Origin: VYDC01 sp963667515
Lineage (GTDB): Bacteria > Chloroflexota > Dehalococcoidia > UBA2979
NCBI GenBank assembly: GCA_963667515.2
Contig: CAXXXY010000002.1
Coordinates: forward strand, 62,001 to 126,000
Length of the DNA stretch: 64,000 nt
Reading direction: 5' to 3'
In this document: piece after piece, positions 41,725-51,878 of the stretch
How the letters are laid out: each line of letters opens with the position of its first letter
How positions within the stretch are numbered: position 1 is the first letter of the stretch
Program-made: the position numbers and the translations under genes
The notes under the pieces: model-generated
Seen by the model: the letters and a program-made list of their open reading frames with translations, nothing else
What the model was told of the DNA's origin: nothing
The model's database searches: none

Positions 41725-41801
41725 GGTGGGTGTAGCCTAGTGGTTAAGGCGCCAGTCTGTGGCACTGGAGATCGGGGGTTCAAATCCCCTCACCCACCCC
41801 A
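41725..41801 (+). tRNA. tRNA-His (anticodon GTG)
   Basis: The acceptor GTGGGTG (41726-41732) pairs with CACCCAC (41791-41797). The extra 5' G at 41725 can pair with C at 41798, the G-1:C73 pair specific to tRNA-His. The anticodon arm is CCAGT-CTGTGGC-ACTGG with anticodon GTG, and the T arm carries GGTTCAAAT. A CCA end is encoded at 41799-41801. It stands alone on the plus strand. Confidence 0.95.
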
Positions 41802-41892
41802 ACTCTCCGCTCCCGACGCTGAGCCGGCCGGCCCTTGATGGGCCGCGTGATACGATTGACGACGCCCCCACCCACCCAGCTGCGGAGGCCTG

Positions 41893-42834
41893 ATGATGCG
41901 CGCGTCGCCCCTTGCGCGAAGCCTGCTGGCTGCGCTGCTGGTGCTGCCTCTGCTGCTGGCCGCGTGCGGCGACGGCGACGATGACGAGGCGCGCGACCTT
42001 GGCAGCGAGCTCGCCGACCGCTTCCTGCGGCTGGGCGAGGATCTGCGCACCGAGGTCGAGGTCTTCGAGGGCGCGCTCCCGCCCACGCTGGCGGATGCGC
42101 TGAACCCCGGCCGCACGGCCGAGACCGCGGACGACGAGCTCCTCGCCATCCCGGTGCACCCGGCGGGCGAGCTGCTCGGCTCCTACCGGCTGAGGCGCCT
42201 CGACGGGATCGACTCCTTCTTCCTCTTCTACGACATCGCCGAGGACGACCGCACCGTGGAGGCGGCGCTGCGCGAGCAGCTGGACCAGACGCCCTGGCAG
42301 GTCATCGGTGGGCAGTCCGGGGAGTCGATCTCCACCGTGCGCTTTCGCAGCACGCGCTCGGGCGACGTGGACGGGCAGGCCGCGATCACCCGGCTGCCCG
42401 CGCGCGAGGACGAGGACGGCGGCAGCGCACCGGTCTCCAACATCGTCTACATCCTGCAGGTGCAGCCGCCCGACGCACCGGATCCGCCGCCTTTCGTCCT
42501 GCCGCCCTCGCGCGATGCCCCGGCCGACTTCCCGCTCCCCTTCGTGCTGGAGGGGATGGAGGTGCTGACGGTGGCCTGGAGCACGCAGCCGGGCGCGACG
42601 ATCTACCAGGCGACCCTGCTCTCCTCGGCGTCGGCGTTCGATGTCGCGGAGCGCTACCGCGAGGGCTTCGAGGCGGCGGGCTGGCAGCTGGACGATGACC
42701 GCGCCGTCGGCTTCGCGACCGTGCTCGCGTTCTCCGTCGACGAGGGCGTCTCGATCGCGCAGCTCACCATCGACGCCTTCGAGCAGGACGACTCGTTCAC
42801 GGCCGTGCAGCTGCGCCTGCAGGACGGCAGCTAG
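41893..42834 (+). CDS. Lipoprotein, unknown function
   Basis: 313 residues starting MMRASPLARSLLAALL, with a lipobox LLAAC at about residues 21-25, so the mature protein is lipidated and membrane-anchored outside the cell. After an acidic linker (GDGDDDEARD) the mature part is Asp/Glu-rich with two similar ~90-residue beta-rich halves (DRTVEAALREQLDQTPWQVI and DVAERYREGFEAAGWQLDDD), suggesting a duplicated domain. No known family recognised. GGAGG precedes the ATG. Confidence 0.75.
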   Translation: MMRASPLARSLLAALLVLPLLLAACGDGDDDEARDLGSELADRFLRLGEDLRTEVEVFEGALPPTLADALNPGRTAETADDELLAIPVHPAGELLGSYRLRRLDGIDSFFLFYDIAEDDRTVEAALREQLDQTPWQVIGGQSGESISTVRFRSTRSGDVDGQAAITRLPAREDEDGGSAPVSNIVYILQVQPPDAPDPPPFVLPPSRDAPADFPLPFVLEGMEVLTVAWSTQPGATIYQATLLSSASAFDVAERYREGFEAAGWQLDDDRAVGFATVLAFSVDEGVSIAQLTIDAFEQDDSFTAVQLRLQDGS

Positions 42835-43015
42835 CCGCTCGCCGCTCCTTCCCCCTAGGGCAGCCCCGCGTCCCAGCTCCGGGTGCTGCTCGCCCCGATG
42901 TCAGGGCTTCACGGATCGGGCGCTCCTGCCCCGCAGCGATGATTCCGCCGTTGCGAACTCGCGGCGCAGACCGCGGCGGGCGTGCCGGAGCCGGAACGCG
43001 GGCGGGAGACCGACA

Positions 43016-44209
43016 ATGGGCCTCTACATCAACACCAACGTGATGGCGTTGAACGCGCAGCGCAACCTGAATGTGACGAGCCAGAAGATGGGCAGGGCGC
43101 TGGAGCAGCTGTCGAGCGGCCTGCGCATCAACCGCGCGGCCGGCGTCGCCGCCGGCCTCGCCATCAGCGAGAAGATGCGCGCCCAGATCCGCAGCCTGCG
43201 CCAGGCCTCGCGCAACGCGCAGGACGGCATCTCCATGCTGGCGACCGCCGAGGGCGCGCTGAGCGAGGTGCACAACATCCTGACGCGGATGCGCGAGCTG
43301 ACGGTGCAGGCAGGCAACAGCACGCTCTCCCTCACCGACCGCCGGGCGATCGGCGAGTAGCTGCTCACGCTCCGCACCGAGATCGACAACATCGCGGTGC
43401 GAGGCAGCTTCAACGGGCTCTCGCTGCTCACCGGGTCGCTGCTCACCACGCAGGACACGGGGAATTCCACGGCCCTCGTCGGCCTCGCGATGCCCACGGG
43501 CGCCGCGGCGAGCATCGCGTCGATGGACGTGGCCGGCCTCCAGGCCGGCACCACCTACACGCTGACCAAGGTGGACGCGGACACGATCTCGCTCTCCGAC
43601 GGCACCACCACCGTGAATCTCGACAACACCGATGGCACGGTCGGCGTGGACGGCACGCTGGATCTGAACTTTACGGGCGCGCTCCAGCTCTCGTTGCGCG
43701 TCGTCGGCGTCGCCGCGAAGACGGTCGACGATGTCTTCGACGACCTGACCACGAAGACGATCGTGACCAACGCGGGCTCCGGCTCCGCGACCTTCCGGGT
43801 CGGCGCCGCGTCCACGGACAACGTATCGCTGGCCTTCCCCGACATGCGGGCCAACGTGCTCGGCTCCGGCGGCGCGAACGACATCGGCGACCTGGTGGTC
43901 GACAACAGCTCCGTCGACACGATCCCGCTCGCCGACGCGCTGCAGGCGGCGGTCGATGCGGCCATCGACCAGGTCTCCAGCCAGCGCGCGAAGATGGGCG
44001 CGGCGCAGAGCCAGATGGAGACGGCGATCGCCACCCTGGCCATCGGCGTCGAGAACCTCGCGGGCTCCGAGTCCCGCATCCGTGACGCCGACATCGCCGA
44101 GGTCTCGTCGGAGCTGGTCGCCCGCCAGATCATGCTGCAGGCCGGCGTGGCCGTGCTGTCGCAGGCGAACACCTCCTCGCAGGCCGTGCTGGCGCTGCTC
44201 CAGGCGTAG
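43016..44209 (+). pseudogene. Second flagellin, interrupted by one in-frame amber codon
   Basis: From ATG 43016 the frame encodes a complete 397-residue flagellin (INTNVMALNAQRNL at the start, VLSQANTSSQAVLALLQA at the end) except for TAG at codon 115 (43358-43360), where flagellin 1 has the GAG Glu of GEEMF; a single G-to-T change explains it. There is no frameshift and the C-terminal D0/D1 region is fully conserved. The D1 motif AADDAAGL is AAGVAAGL here. No sigma-28 element comparable to that of flagellin 1 is seen upstream. Probably a recent loss; readthrough cannot be excluded. Similarity to flagellin 1 (central GTTTVNLDNT retained) indicates duplication. Confidence 0.9.
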
Positions 44210-44231
44210 CGCTCCGTCGCGTCGCATCGGC

Positions 44232-44258
44232 CGAGGGCCCGCGAGTCGCGGGCCCTCG
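44232..44258 (+). terminator. Hairpin downstream of the second flagellin
   Basis: CGAGGGCCCGCG and its complement CGCGGGCCCTCG flank a short loop 23 bases after the flagellin stop, a 12-bp stem. It is placed like the hairpins after flagellin 1. No T-tract follows. Confidence 0.6.
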
Positions 44259-44543
44259 CCGCGCCCGCGGATATGAGTGCTGCCGTGGCGGACGCCGCGG
44301 GCGTCTCCGGGGGGTCACAACCCCCGGATTGTGCCGATGATCATCGCGGCTCGTCTCGCCGTGCCCGCGGACGCGGGTGGGCGACGGATGGGGTGATCCG
44401 ATGGCGGACGTCCGCATCGAGCGTTCGCAGGGCGCCGGTCGCGAGGTCGGCGCCGTGGCGCCGGACGCCCGCGAGCGCCCGCCGGGGCGCGACCGGCCCA
44501 GCGAGGAGCAGCGTCGGCGCGAGCCCGGCTCGGCCGTGCTAGC
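44259..44543. other. Gap between second flagellin and IS481-like copy 3
   Basis: About 285 bp. A short frame from ATG 44401 (MADVRIERSQGAGREVG) runs to the element, but after in silico removal of the element it continues in Arg/Pro-rich sequence without a stop, so I do not call it a gene. GTCACAACCCCCGGATTG at about 44314 is part of an inverted repeat. No other feature is seen. Confidence 0.4.
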
Positions 44544-45593
44544 TGTAGTTCCCACGTAGGTTGTTGACAGGATGAGGGGCCTCGCCCGCTGCTGTGTGTG
44601 ACAGCACGGCAGTAGCGAGGAGAGGACACCCTCATGGCCCATCGTAACGCGCGGCTGACGCCGCTGACCCGACTCGAGCTCGTGCGGGAAGTGGACGCCG
44701 GCTGGCCCCAGGCTGAGGTCGCTCGCCACTTCCGCGTCTCCCGCCACACCGTTGCCAAGTGGCTGGGGCGCTTCCGGGCGGAGGGAGCGGCAGGGCTCGA
44801 GGACCGCAGCTCCGCCCCGCGCGCGCATCCCCGGCGCACGCCGCCCGAGCTGGAGCGACGCATCTGCGCCGTGCGACGCACGCAGGGATTCGGGCCGCAT
44901 CGCATCCAGTGGGCGCTCGGGGTCGCCCGCTCCACGGTCTACGCCGTGCTGCGGCGCCGCGGCCTCAACCGGCTCGACCGCCTGCACCGCGTCACCCGGG
45001 AGCCGGTCCGCTACGAGCACGACGCCCCCGGCGACCTGCTGCATCTCGACGTGAAGAAGCTCGGGCGCGTCCCCGAGGGCGGCGGCAAGCGAATGGCGCC
45101 TGGCTTCGCCGAGACGCGCTCCGGGCCGCATTCGCGGCGTTCGCTGGGGCTGGAGTACCTACACGTCGCCGTCGACGACCACAGCCGTTACGCCTACGTC
45201 TCCGTCCTGCCCGACGAGCGTGGCGCGAGCTGCGCCGCCTTCCTCGAGCAGGCGCTCGCGGCCTTCCGCCGGCGTGGCGTGCGCGTGCGCCGGGTCCTGA
45301 CCGACAACGCGAAGGCCTACACCGTCGCCCGCAGCTTCCACGGCGCCGCCGCTGCCGCAGACGTGCGGCTGTCGCACACGCGGCCCTACCGCCCGCAGAC
45401 GAACGGCAAAGCCGAGCGTTTCATCCAGATCCTGCAGAACGAGTGGGCCTACGCCCGCCCCTACCGCTCCAACGCCGAGCGGCTGCGCCAGCTCCCACGC
45501 TGGCTCTACCGCTACAATCACCGCCGACCGCACGGCGGCGTCGGCGGGGCCGTCCCCGCCTCCCGCCTGTGAACAACCTTCCTGGGTAGTACA
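44544..45593 (+). mobile_element. IS481-like element, copy 3
   Basis: 1050 bp with a perfect GCTAGC hexamer duplication (44538-44543 and 45594-45599). It lies in non-coding sequence between the second flagellin and a cNMP-DUF2225 gene, not at a stop codon. Confidence 0.95.
44634..45572 (+). CDS. IS481-family transposase, copy 3
   Basis: 312 residues, identical in sequence to copies 2, 4 and 6; catalytic triad intact. Confidence 0.95.
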   Translation: MAHRNARLTPLTRLELVREVDAGWPQAEVARHFRVSRHTVAKWLGRFRAEGAAGLEDRSSAPRAHPRRTPPELERRICAVRRTQGFGPHRIQWALGVARSTVYAVLRRRGLNRLDRLHRVTREPVRYEHDAPGDLLHLDVKKLGRVPEGGGKRMAPGFAETRSGPHSRRSLGLEYLHVAVDDHSRYAYVSVLPDERGASCAAFLEQALAAFRRRGVRVRRVLTDNAKAYTVARSFHGAAAAADVRLSHTRPYRPQTNGKAERFIQILQNEWAYARPYRSNAERLRQLPRWLYRYNHRRPHGGVGGAVPASRL

Positions 45594-45617
45594 GCTAGCG
45601 GCGCCAAGAGTCAGGCT

Positions 45618-45647
45618 CCCCCCGCGCGCCGCCCGGCGCGCGGGGGG
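45618..45647. terminator. GC hairpin between IS481-like copy 3 and the cNMP-DUF2225 gene
   Basis: CCCCCCGCGCGCC pairs with GGCGCGCGGGGGG over a 4-base loop (13-bp stem), 20 bp before the GTG start of the next gene. Before the IS insertion it probably ended transcription coming from the flagellin side. It may also limit expression of the downstream gene from the IS. Confidence 0.55.
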
Positions 45648-45667
45648 ACGGATCGGAGCGAGGGATC

Positions 45668-47000
45668 GTGTCGGAGAGCCCGGCCCCGGACGCCTACCCC
45701 GGCCTCGAGCGCTTCGGGATCTCGGTGCCTCCCGGCACCGAGATCTTCAGGCAGGGCGAGGTCCTCGATCGCTTCTACGTGCTGCTGGGCGGCGTCGTGG
45801 TGCTGCGCGTCGCGGACGATGCCGGCGCCTCCTCGGTGCCGCGCCGCGTGCACGGCGGCGGGCTGCTGGGCCACGTCGCGGCCTTCTCCGGCCGCCCCGC
45901 CTCCGCCTCGGCCGTCAGCGTCGGCCGTCAGCGTCGGCGAGTGTCGGATGCTGGCGGTGCCGGTGCACGAGGCGGAGCAAGTCTTCGCCAGCGTGCCCGG
46001 CCTGGCGATGACGCTCGTGCGCGCGCTCGCGGGCGCGGTCGGCGCGCCGGAGCGCGACGCCGAGGGCGATGCCGACGAGGTGGGCGCGGGCCCGGGCGAG
46101 CTCGACGCCATCGCGGAGGAGCCCGTCGAGGAGATCGAGCAGCCCTCCGAGCGCCCCGCGGCGCCGGCCGCAGCGAGTCCCGCCGTCGACGAGCGCACGG
46201 ACGGGGAGGAGCCGCCGGCGTCGGCGCGCTCATCGACGGCGCGCCGCGGGCTGCGCCCGGCCGTCGAGCTGCGCGTCGAGCAGCCCTTCGACACAGACGC
46301 CTACTTCAGCGACGACCTGGTGTGCCCGCTCTGCCTCGCCCACTTCGAGTACCTGCGCGTGCGAACCGGCGCGGTGCGGCCGCTGGCGCGGGAGAGCGAC
46401 TTCTACGTGCGCTATCGCGGCGTCGACTCGACGCTCTACGCGATCGTGGTGTGCCCGCGCTGCAGCTACACGGCGTACGGCGAGGAGTTTCCCGAGCTGG
46501 GGGAGGCGGAGCGCCGCCCGCTGCTCGCGGAGCGGGAGCGCCGCGGCGACCTCCCGGTGCCGCGGCTCACCGGCGTGCGCGATCTGGCCGCCGCCGCCAC
46601 GGCGCTCGACCTGGCGCTGGAGTGGTACGAGCTGCGCGGCGGGGACGCACGCCGGCGCGCGGGCCTGCTGCACCGGCGCGCCTGGGTGGAGCGCTCGCGC
46701 GGCGACGCGGAGGCGGAGCAGCGCTTCCTGCGCGAGGCGCGCGACGCCTACCGCGCGGCCTTCGAGCGGGACAGCGCGATGAGCGACGCCGCCGTCGTGC
46801 GCGCCTCCTACCTCGTCGCCGACCTGACGATGCGGCTCGGCGAGCTGGCCGTGGGGGCGCGCTGGTTCCAGAGCACGCTCGAGCTGCCCGAGGCGCAGAG
46901 CCAGCCGGGGCTGCTGCGGCTCGCGCGCAGCGGCCTGCAGACCGCGCGCGAGCGGCTGCAGCTCGAGGAGGACGCCGCCGAGGACCGGGCATCGGCGTGA
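45668..47000 (+). pseudogene. Cyclic-nucleotide-binding-like / DUF2225 protein, frameshifted by a 13-bp tandem duplication
   Basis: The GTG 45668 frame encodes a cNMP-type beta-roll start (PPGTEIFRQGEVLDRFYVLL). At 45911-45936 the 13-mer GCCGTCAGCGTCG is present twice in tandem; deleting one copy rejoins the frame (SASAVSVGECRMLAVPVHEA) and gives 439 residues. The C-terminal part is DUF2225-like with two CxxC pairs (LVCPLCLAHFEYLRVR, VVCPRCSYTAYGEEF) and TPR-like helices to the end. Without the correction translation ends far downstream in another frame. It may be a pseudogene or a reversible on/off switch by slippage. Its stop overlaps the GTG of the beta-propeller gene. Confidence 0.75.
45911..45936 (+). 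repeat. 13-bp tandem duplication inside a coding sequence
   Basis: Two adjacent exact copies of GCCGTCAGCGTCG. Because 13 is not a multiple of 3, the duplication shifts the frame of the cNMP-DUF2225 gene. Confidence 0.9.
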
Positions 47001-48037
47001 GCGCCCCGCGGGCAGCCGCGCGCGGCGACACGCCGCTGCGCGCGGCGCTGCTGCTGGTCGCCTGCGCGCTGCTCGCGCTCGCGCACGGCGGCGGGCGCTC
47101 CGCTCCCTCGCCCAGCGCCGACGCCGAGCTGCGCGCGCTGCTGGCGGAGGCGCCGCTGCTGCTGGTCGCCGACCTGCGCGGCCACGCCCTCGTCGAGCTC
47201 GACCTCGCGGCGGCGGCGAGCGGCGGGCAGCCGATCGTGCGCCGCACCTCGCTCCCCGGCGCGCCGCACGAGCTGCTGGCGCTGCCCGACGGGCGCGTGA
47301 TCGCCTCGCTGGAGCGCGAGGGGTTACTGGCGCTGCTCGACCCCGCGAGCGGGGCGCTGGAGCTGCGCGAGGTGGGCGGGCTGCCGCACGGCCTCGCGCT
47401 GCGCGGCGAGGTGCTGCACGTGACCGACCGCTCGCGAGACGCGGTGCGCCGCTTCCGGCTGGGCGTGGGCCCCCTCGCGGACGCCGAGGAGCTGGCGGCG
47501 CTCCCGAGCGGGCACTGGCCGCACGCCGTCGCCCTGCTGCCCGACGGGACGGTGGTGGTGGCCGCGGCCGCCGACGGGACGCTCTGGCTCGGCGGGCGCG
47601 CGCTGCCCGTCTCGGCGCTGCCGGAGACGGTGGCGCTCTCCGCGGACGGGACGATCCTCGCGACCGCGGGCGCGCTGGGGGGCGAGCTGGAGCTGCTCGG
47701 CGAGGGCGGCGAGCTGCTCGCGCGCCACGCGCTGGGCGGGCGGCCGGTGCGCGCGATCTTCGGGCCCGGCGATCGCTGGCTCGCGGTGGCGCTGTCGGCG
47801 AGCGGCGAGGTGGCGCTGGTCGACGCGCGCGCCGCCCCCGGTGCGCCGGGCGCCGTGCGGCGCGTGGCGGGGGGCGGCATCCCGGACGGGCTCGCCGCCG
47901 CCGGCGGTTGGCTGCTGCTCGCGGGCGATCTGCTGGGCGGCCGCGTCACGCTGATCGACGTGGCCAGCGGGACGGCGATCGCCGCGGTCGAGGCGGCCGA
48001 GGGCGCGAGCGCGCTGCTGGTGCTACCGCCCGGCTGA
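46997..48037 (+). CDS. Exported beta-propeller (YncE/NHL-like) protein
   Basis: 346 residues from GTG 46997, overlapping the previous stop (GTGA). N-terminal signal-like segment (LRAALLLVACALLALAHGGG), then about six repeats of ~40 residues of the form LPDGRVIASL, LPDGTVVVAAA, SADGTILATAG, as in YVTN/NHL beta-propellers. It likely acts outside the cytoplasm; ligand unknown. It is translationally coupled to the broken cNMP-DUF2225 gene, so the frameshift upstream could reduce its expression. Confidence 0.75.
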   Translation: MSAPRAAARGDTPLRAALLLVACALLALAHGGGRSAPSPSADAELRALLAEAPLLLVADLRGHALVELDLAAAASGGQPIVRRTSLPGAPHELLALPDGRVIASLEREGLLALLDPASGALELREVGGLPHGLALRGEVLHVTDRSRDAVRRFRLGVGPLADAEELAALPSGHWPHAVALLPDGTVVVAAAADGTLWLGGRALPVSALPETVALSADGTILATAGALGGELELLGEGGELLARHALGGRPVRAIFGPGDRWLAVALSASGEVALVDARAAPGAPGAVRRVAGGGIPDGLAAAGGWLLLAGDLLGGRVTLIDVASGTAIAAVEAAEGASALLVLPPG

Positions 48038-48159
48038 GCGACGGCCTGGGGCGGCACGGGCGAGCGGCCCGACCGCACGCTCCTCAGGCGCTGGCGGAGC
48101 GTCAGCACGGGGCCGCGGAAGGGGCGGGTGGGCCGCGCCTCGCGTGCGACAATCGATCC

Positions 48160-48576
48160 GTGGTCGTGCCGATCGACGAACGCTGCACCTACGGCGGGGG
48201 CCTGCTGCGCACGGTCTGCGGCCGCGAGGCCGTCGCGCTGTGCGTGTACTGCGGCGCCCCGTTCTGCGCGGAGCACGGCGAGCGCCACATGGACTACGCG
48301 GACGTGTGCGTCCGCCGTCGCTGCCGGCGGAAGTACGACGACGTGCACGCGCACCACGATTCCGTGGCGCGGCGCCGCTACGCCAACCGCGTCTCCGTCT
48401 GCGCGCACGAGGGCTGCGAGGAGCGGACGCGGCACCGCTGCTCGCACTGCCTGCTGGACTTCTGCACGGAGCACGTCCGCGAGCGCGACGTGAGCGCCCC
48501 CGGCGACACAACGCGCCGCACGACGCGCGCGCTAGTGTGCGAGCACTGCGACGCGCGACGCAAGCTCTGGCGCTGA
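48160..48576 (+). CDS. Cys/His-rich zinc-finger protein (B-box-like repeats)
   Basis: 138 residues from GTG 48160 (a GTG two codons later is equally possible). It holds about 15 Cys and several His in two similar units, CVYCGAPFCAEHGERH and CSHCLLDFCTEHVRER, plus C-x4-C and LVCEHC at the end. The pattern C-x2-C-x4-C-x2-H resembles AN1/B-box zinc fingers, which are uncommon in bacteria. Function unknown. It follows the propeller gene by 122 bp. Confidence 0.7.
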   Translation: MVVPIDERCTYGGGLLRTVCGREAVALCVYCGAPFCAEHGERHMDYADVCVRRRCRRKYDDVHAHHDSVARRRYANRVSVCAHEGCEERTRHRCSHCLLDFCTEHVRERDVSAPGDTTRRTTRALVCEHCDARRKLWR

Positions 48577-48638
48577 CCGAATCGCCCGCCGCGCGCCTCG
48601 ACGAGCGCGTCGCGCAGAGCCGGCGGCGGCCCGCTAGG

Positions 48639-49688
48639 TGTAGTTCCCACGTAGGTTGTTGACAGGATGAGGGGCCTCGCCCGCTGCTGTGTGTGACAGC
48701 ACGGCAGTAGCGAGGAGAGGACACCCTCATGGCCCATCGTAACGCGCGGCTGACGCCGCTGACCCGACTCGAGCTCGTGCGGGAAGTGGACGCCGGCTGG
48801 CCCCAGGCTGAGGTCGCTCGCCACTTCCGCGTCTCCCGCCACACCGTTGCCAAGTGGCTGGGGCGCTTCCGGGCGGAGGGAGCGGCAGGGCTCGAGGACC
48901 GCAGCTCCGCCCCGCGCGCGCATCCCCGGCGCACGCCGCCCGAGCTGGAGCGACGCATCTGCGCCGTGCGACGCACGCAGGGATTCGGGCCGCATCGCAT
49001 CCAGTGGGCGCTCGGGGTCGCCCGCTCCACGGTCTACGCCGTGCTGCGGCGCCGCGGCCTCAACCGGCTCGACCGCCTGCACCGCGTCACCCGGGAGCCG
49101 GTCCGCTACGAGCACGACGCCCCCGGCGACCTGCTGCATCTCGACGTGAAGAAGCTCGGGCGCGTCCCCGAGGGCGGCGGCAAGCGAATGGCGCCTGGCT
49201 TCGCCGAGACGCGCTCCGGGCCGCATTCGCGGCGTTCGCTGGGGCTGGAGTACCTACACGTCGCCGTCGACGACCACAGCCGTTACGCCTACGTCTCCGT
49301 CCTGCCCGACGAGCGTGGCGCGAGCTGCGCCGCCTTCCTCGAGCAGGCGCTCGCGGCCTTCCGCCGGCGTGGCGTGCGCGTGCGCCGGGTCCTGACCGAC
49401 AACGCGAAGGCCTACACCGTCGCCCGCAGCTTCCACGGCGCCGCCGCTGCCGCAGACGTGCGGCTGTCGCACACGCGGCCCTACCGCCCGCAGACGAACG
49501 GCAAAGCCGAGCGTTTCATCCAGATCCTGCAGAACGAGTGGGCCTACGCCCGCCCCTACCGCTCCAACGCCGAGCGGCTGCGCCAGCTCCCACGCTGGCT
49601 CTACCGCTACAATCACCGCCGACCGCACGGCGGCGTCGGCGGGGCCGTCCCCGCCTCCCGCCTGTGAACAACCTTCCTGGGTAGTACA
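48639..49688 (+). mobile_element. IS481-like element, copy 4
   Basis: 1050 bp. The flanking hexamers are GCTAGG (48633-48638) and CCTAGT (49689-49694): both fit NCTAGN but do not match each other. The right-hand CTAG supplies the TAG stop of the FAH-family gene on the minus strand. The mismatch suggests recombination with another copy rather than simple insertion. Confidence 0.95.
48729..49667 (+). CDS. IS481-family transposase, copy 4
   Basis: 312 residues, identical in sequence to copies 2, 3 and 6; catalytic triad intact. Confidence 0.95.
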   Translation: MAHRNARLTPLTRLELVREVDAGWPQAEVARHFRVSRHTVAKWLGRFRAEGAAGLEDRSSAPRAHPRRTPPELERRICAVRRTQGFGPHRIQWALGVARSTVYAVLRRRGLNRLDRLHRVTREPVRYEHDAPGDLLHLDVKKLGRVPEGGGKRMAPGFAETRSGPHSRRSLGLEYLHVAVDDHSRYAYVSVLPDERGASCAAFLEQALAAFRRRGVRVRRVLTDNAKAYTVARSFHGAAAAADVRLSHTRPYRPQTNGKAERFIQILQNEWAYARPYRSNAERLRQLPRWLYRYNHRRPHGGVGGAVPASRL

Positions 49689-49689
49689 C

Positions 49690-50457
49690 CTAGTCGGCGA
49701 CGACGGGGTTGCTGAGCACGCCGACGCCCTCGACCTCGACCTCCACCACGTCGCCGGCGTGGAGCTCGGCGGTGGTGCCGGGAGTGCCGGTGAAGAGCAG
49801 GTCGCCGGGGTCGAGCGGCATCAGCTGCGAGATGAAGGCGATCGAGCGCCGGATCGAGTGCACGAGCTGGCCGGTGTGCGCCTTCTGCACGCGCTTCCCG
49901 TTGACGCGGCCGACCACGCCGATCTTCGAGCCGTGCGGGATGCCCGTCTCCACCCACGGCCCGATCGGCGAGAAGCTGTCCGCCGACTTGGCGCGCCACC
50001 ACTGCGTGTCGCTGCGCTGCCAGACCCGCGCCGAGACGTCGTTGCCGGCGGTATAGCCGAAGATGTGGTCGTCGACCTCGGCCTCGGAGATGCGGTGCGC
50101 GCGGCGGCCGAGGACCACCACCACCTCCGCCTCCTCGTCGACGCGCCCGGCGCCGGGCGGCAGCACGATCGGATCGCCCGGCCCGACGATCGACGACGGC
50201 GTCTTGAGGAAGGGCTGCGGCGTCTCGGAGAGCTTCGCCTGCCCGGGGGCGCCGCGCGCGTGGCTGCGGTAGTTCACCGCCATCGCGAGGATCTTGCCCG
50301 GCTGCACCGGCGCGAGCAGCCGGACCTTGGAGAGCGGGTAGCGCTCGCCCGTGGGCTCGAGGGCGCCGAAGAGGCCGCCGCGCACGAGGTGCACGCTGCG
50401 CCCGGAGACGCGTGCGTACGAGGTCTTACGGCCCACGCAGACCCGGGCGATGCGCAC
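49690..50457 (-). CDS. Fumarylacetoacetate hydrolase (FAH) family protein
   Basis: 255 residues from GTG 50457 (GAGAGG upstream); longer in-frame extensions are Arg/Pro-rich and rejected. The N-terminal cap is followed by the FAH core: KILAMAVNYRSHA, the metal-ligand region VDEEAEVVVVLGRRAHRI with both Glu, FGYTAGNDVSARVWQ (Asp ligand), the K in WWRAKSADSFSPIGPWV, and DLLFTGTPGT. Proteins of this family are Mg-dependent hydrolases, decarboxylases or isomerases of acylpyruvates and 2-oxo acids; the exact reaction is unassigned. The stop TAG is part of the copy 4 target site. Confidence 0.9.
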   Translation of the reverse strand: MRIARVCVGRKTSYARVSGRSVHLVRGGLFGALEPTGERYPLSKVRLLAPVQPGKILAMAVNYRSHARGAPGQAKLSETPQPFLKTPSSIVGPGDPIVLPPGAGRVDEEAEVVVVLGRRAHRISEAEVDDHIFGYTAGNDVSARVWQRSDTQWWRAKSADSFSPIGPWVETGIPHGSKIGVVGRVNGKRVQKAHTGQLVHSIRRSIAFISQLMPLDPGDLLFTGTPGTTAELHAGDVVEVEVEGVGVLSNPVVAD

Positions 50458-50665
50458 GGCGGATTCCTCTCGCTGCGCTCCGCGCGGGACGCCGCCTACC
50501 TGCGGGAGCCCCCGATCGAGGGGGTGCAGAGCGGGCGGGAGCGTACCATCGGCCGCCGCTACCGGGCGAGGCGGGGGGCGACGCGCGCGGGCGGCGGGGG
50601 CGCGGACGCGTGCTAGCATGGGCGGCCCTGTTCGAGGTGGTCGCTGACGGAGTCGGAGCCCGGCG

Positions 50666-51877
<1,212 letters not shown>

Positions 51878-51878
51878 C

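Noticed and set aside
42894..42942. Sigma-28 promoter for the second flagellin
   Set aside because: -10-like strings (CCCGATGT, AGCGATGA) exist but no TAAA-like -35 lies at 15 bp; the evidence is too weak.
44401..44543. Small gene MADVRIERSQ... next to the second flagellin
   Set aside because: When IS481-like copy 3 is removed the frame continues into Arg/Pro-rich sequence without a stop, and no homology or strong ribosome-binding site is visible.
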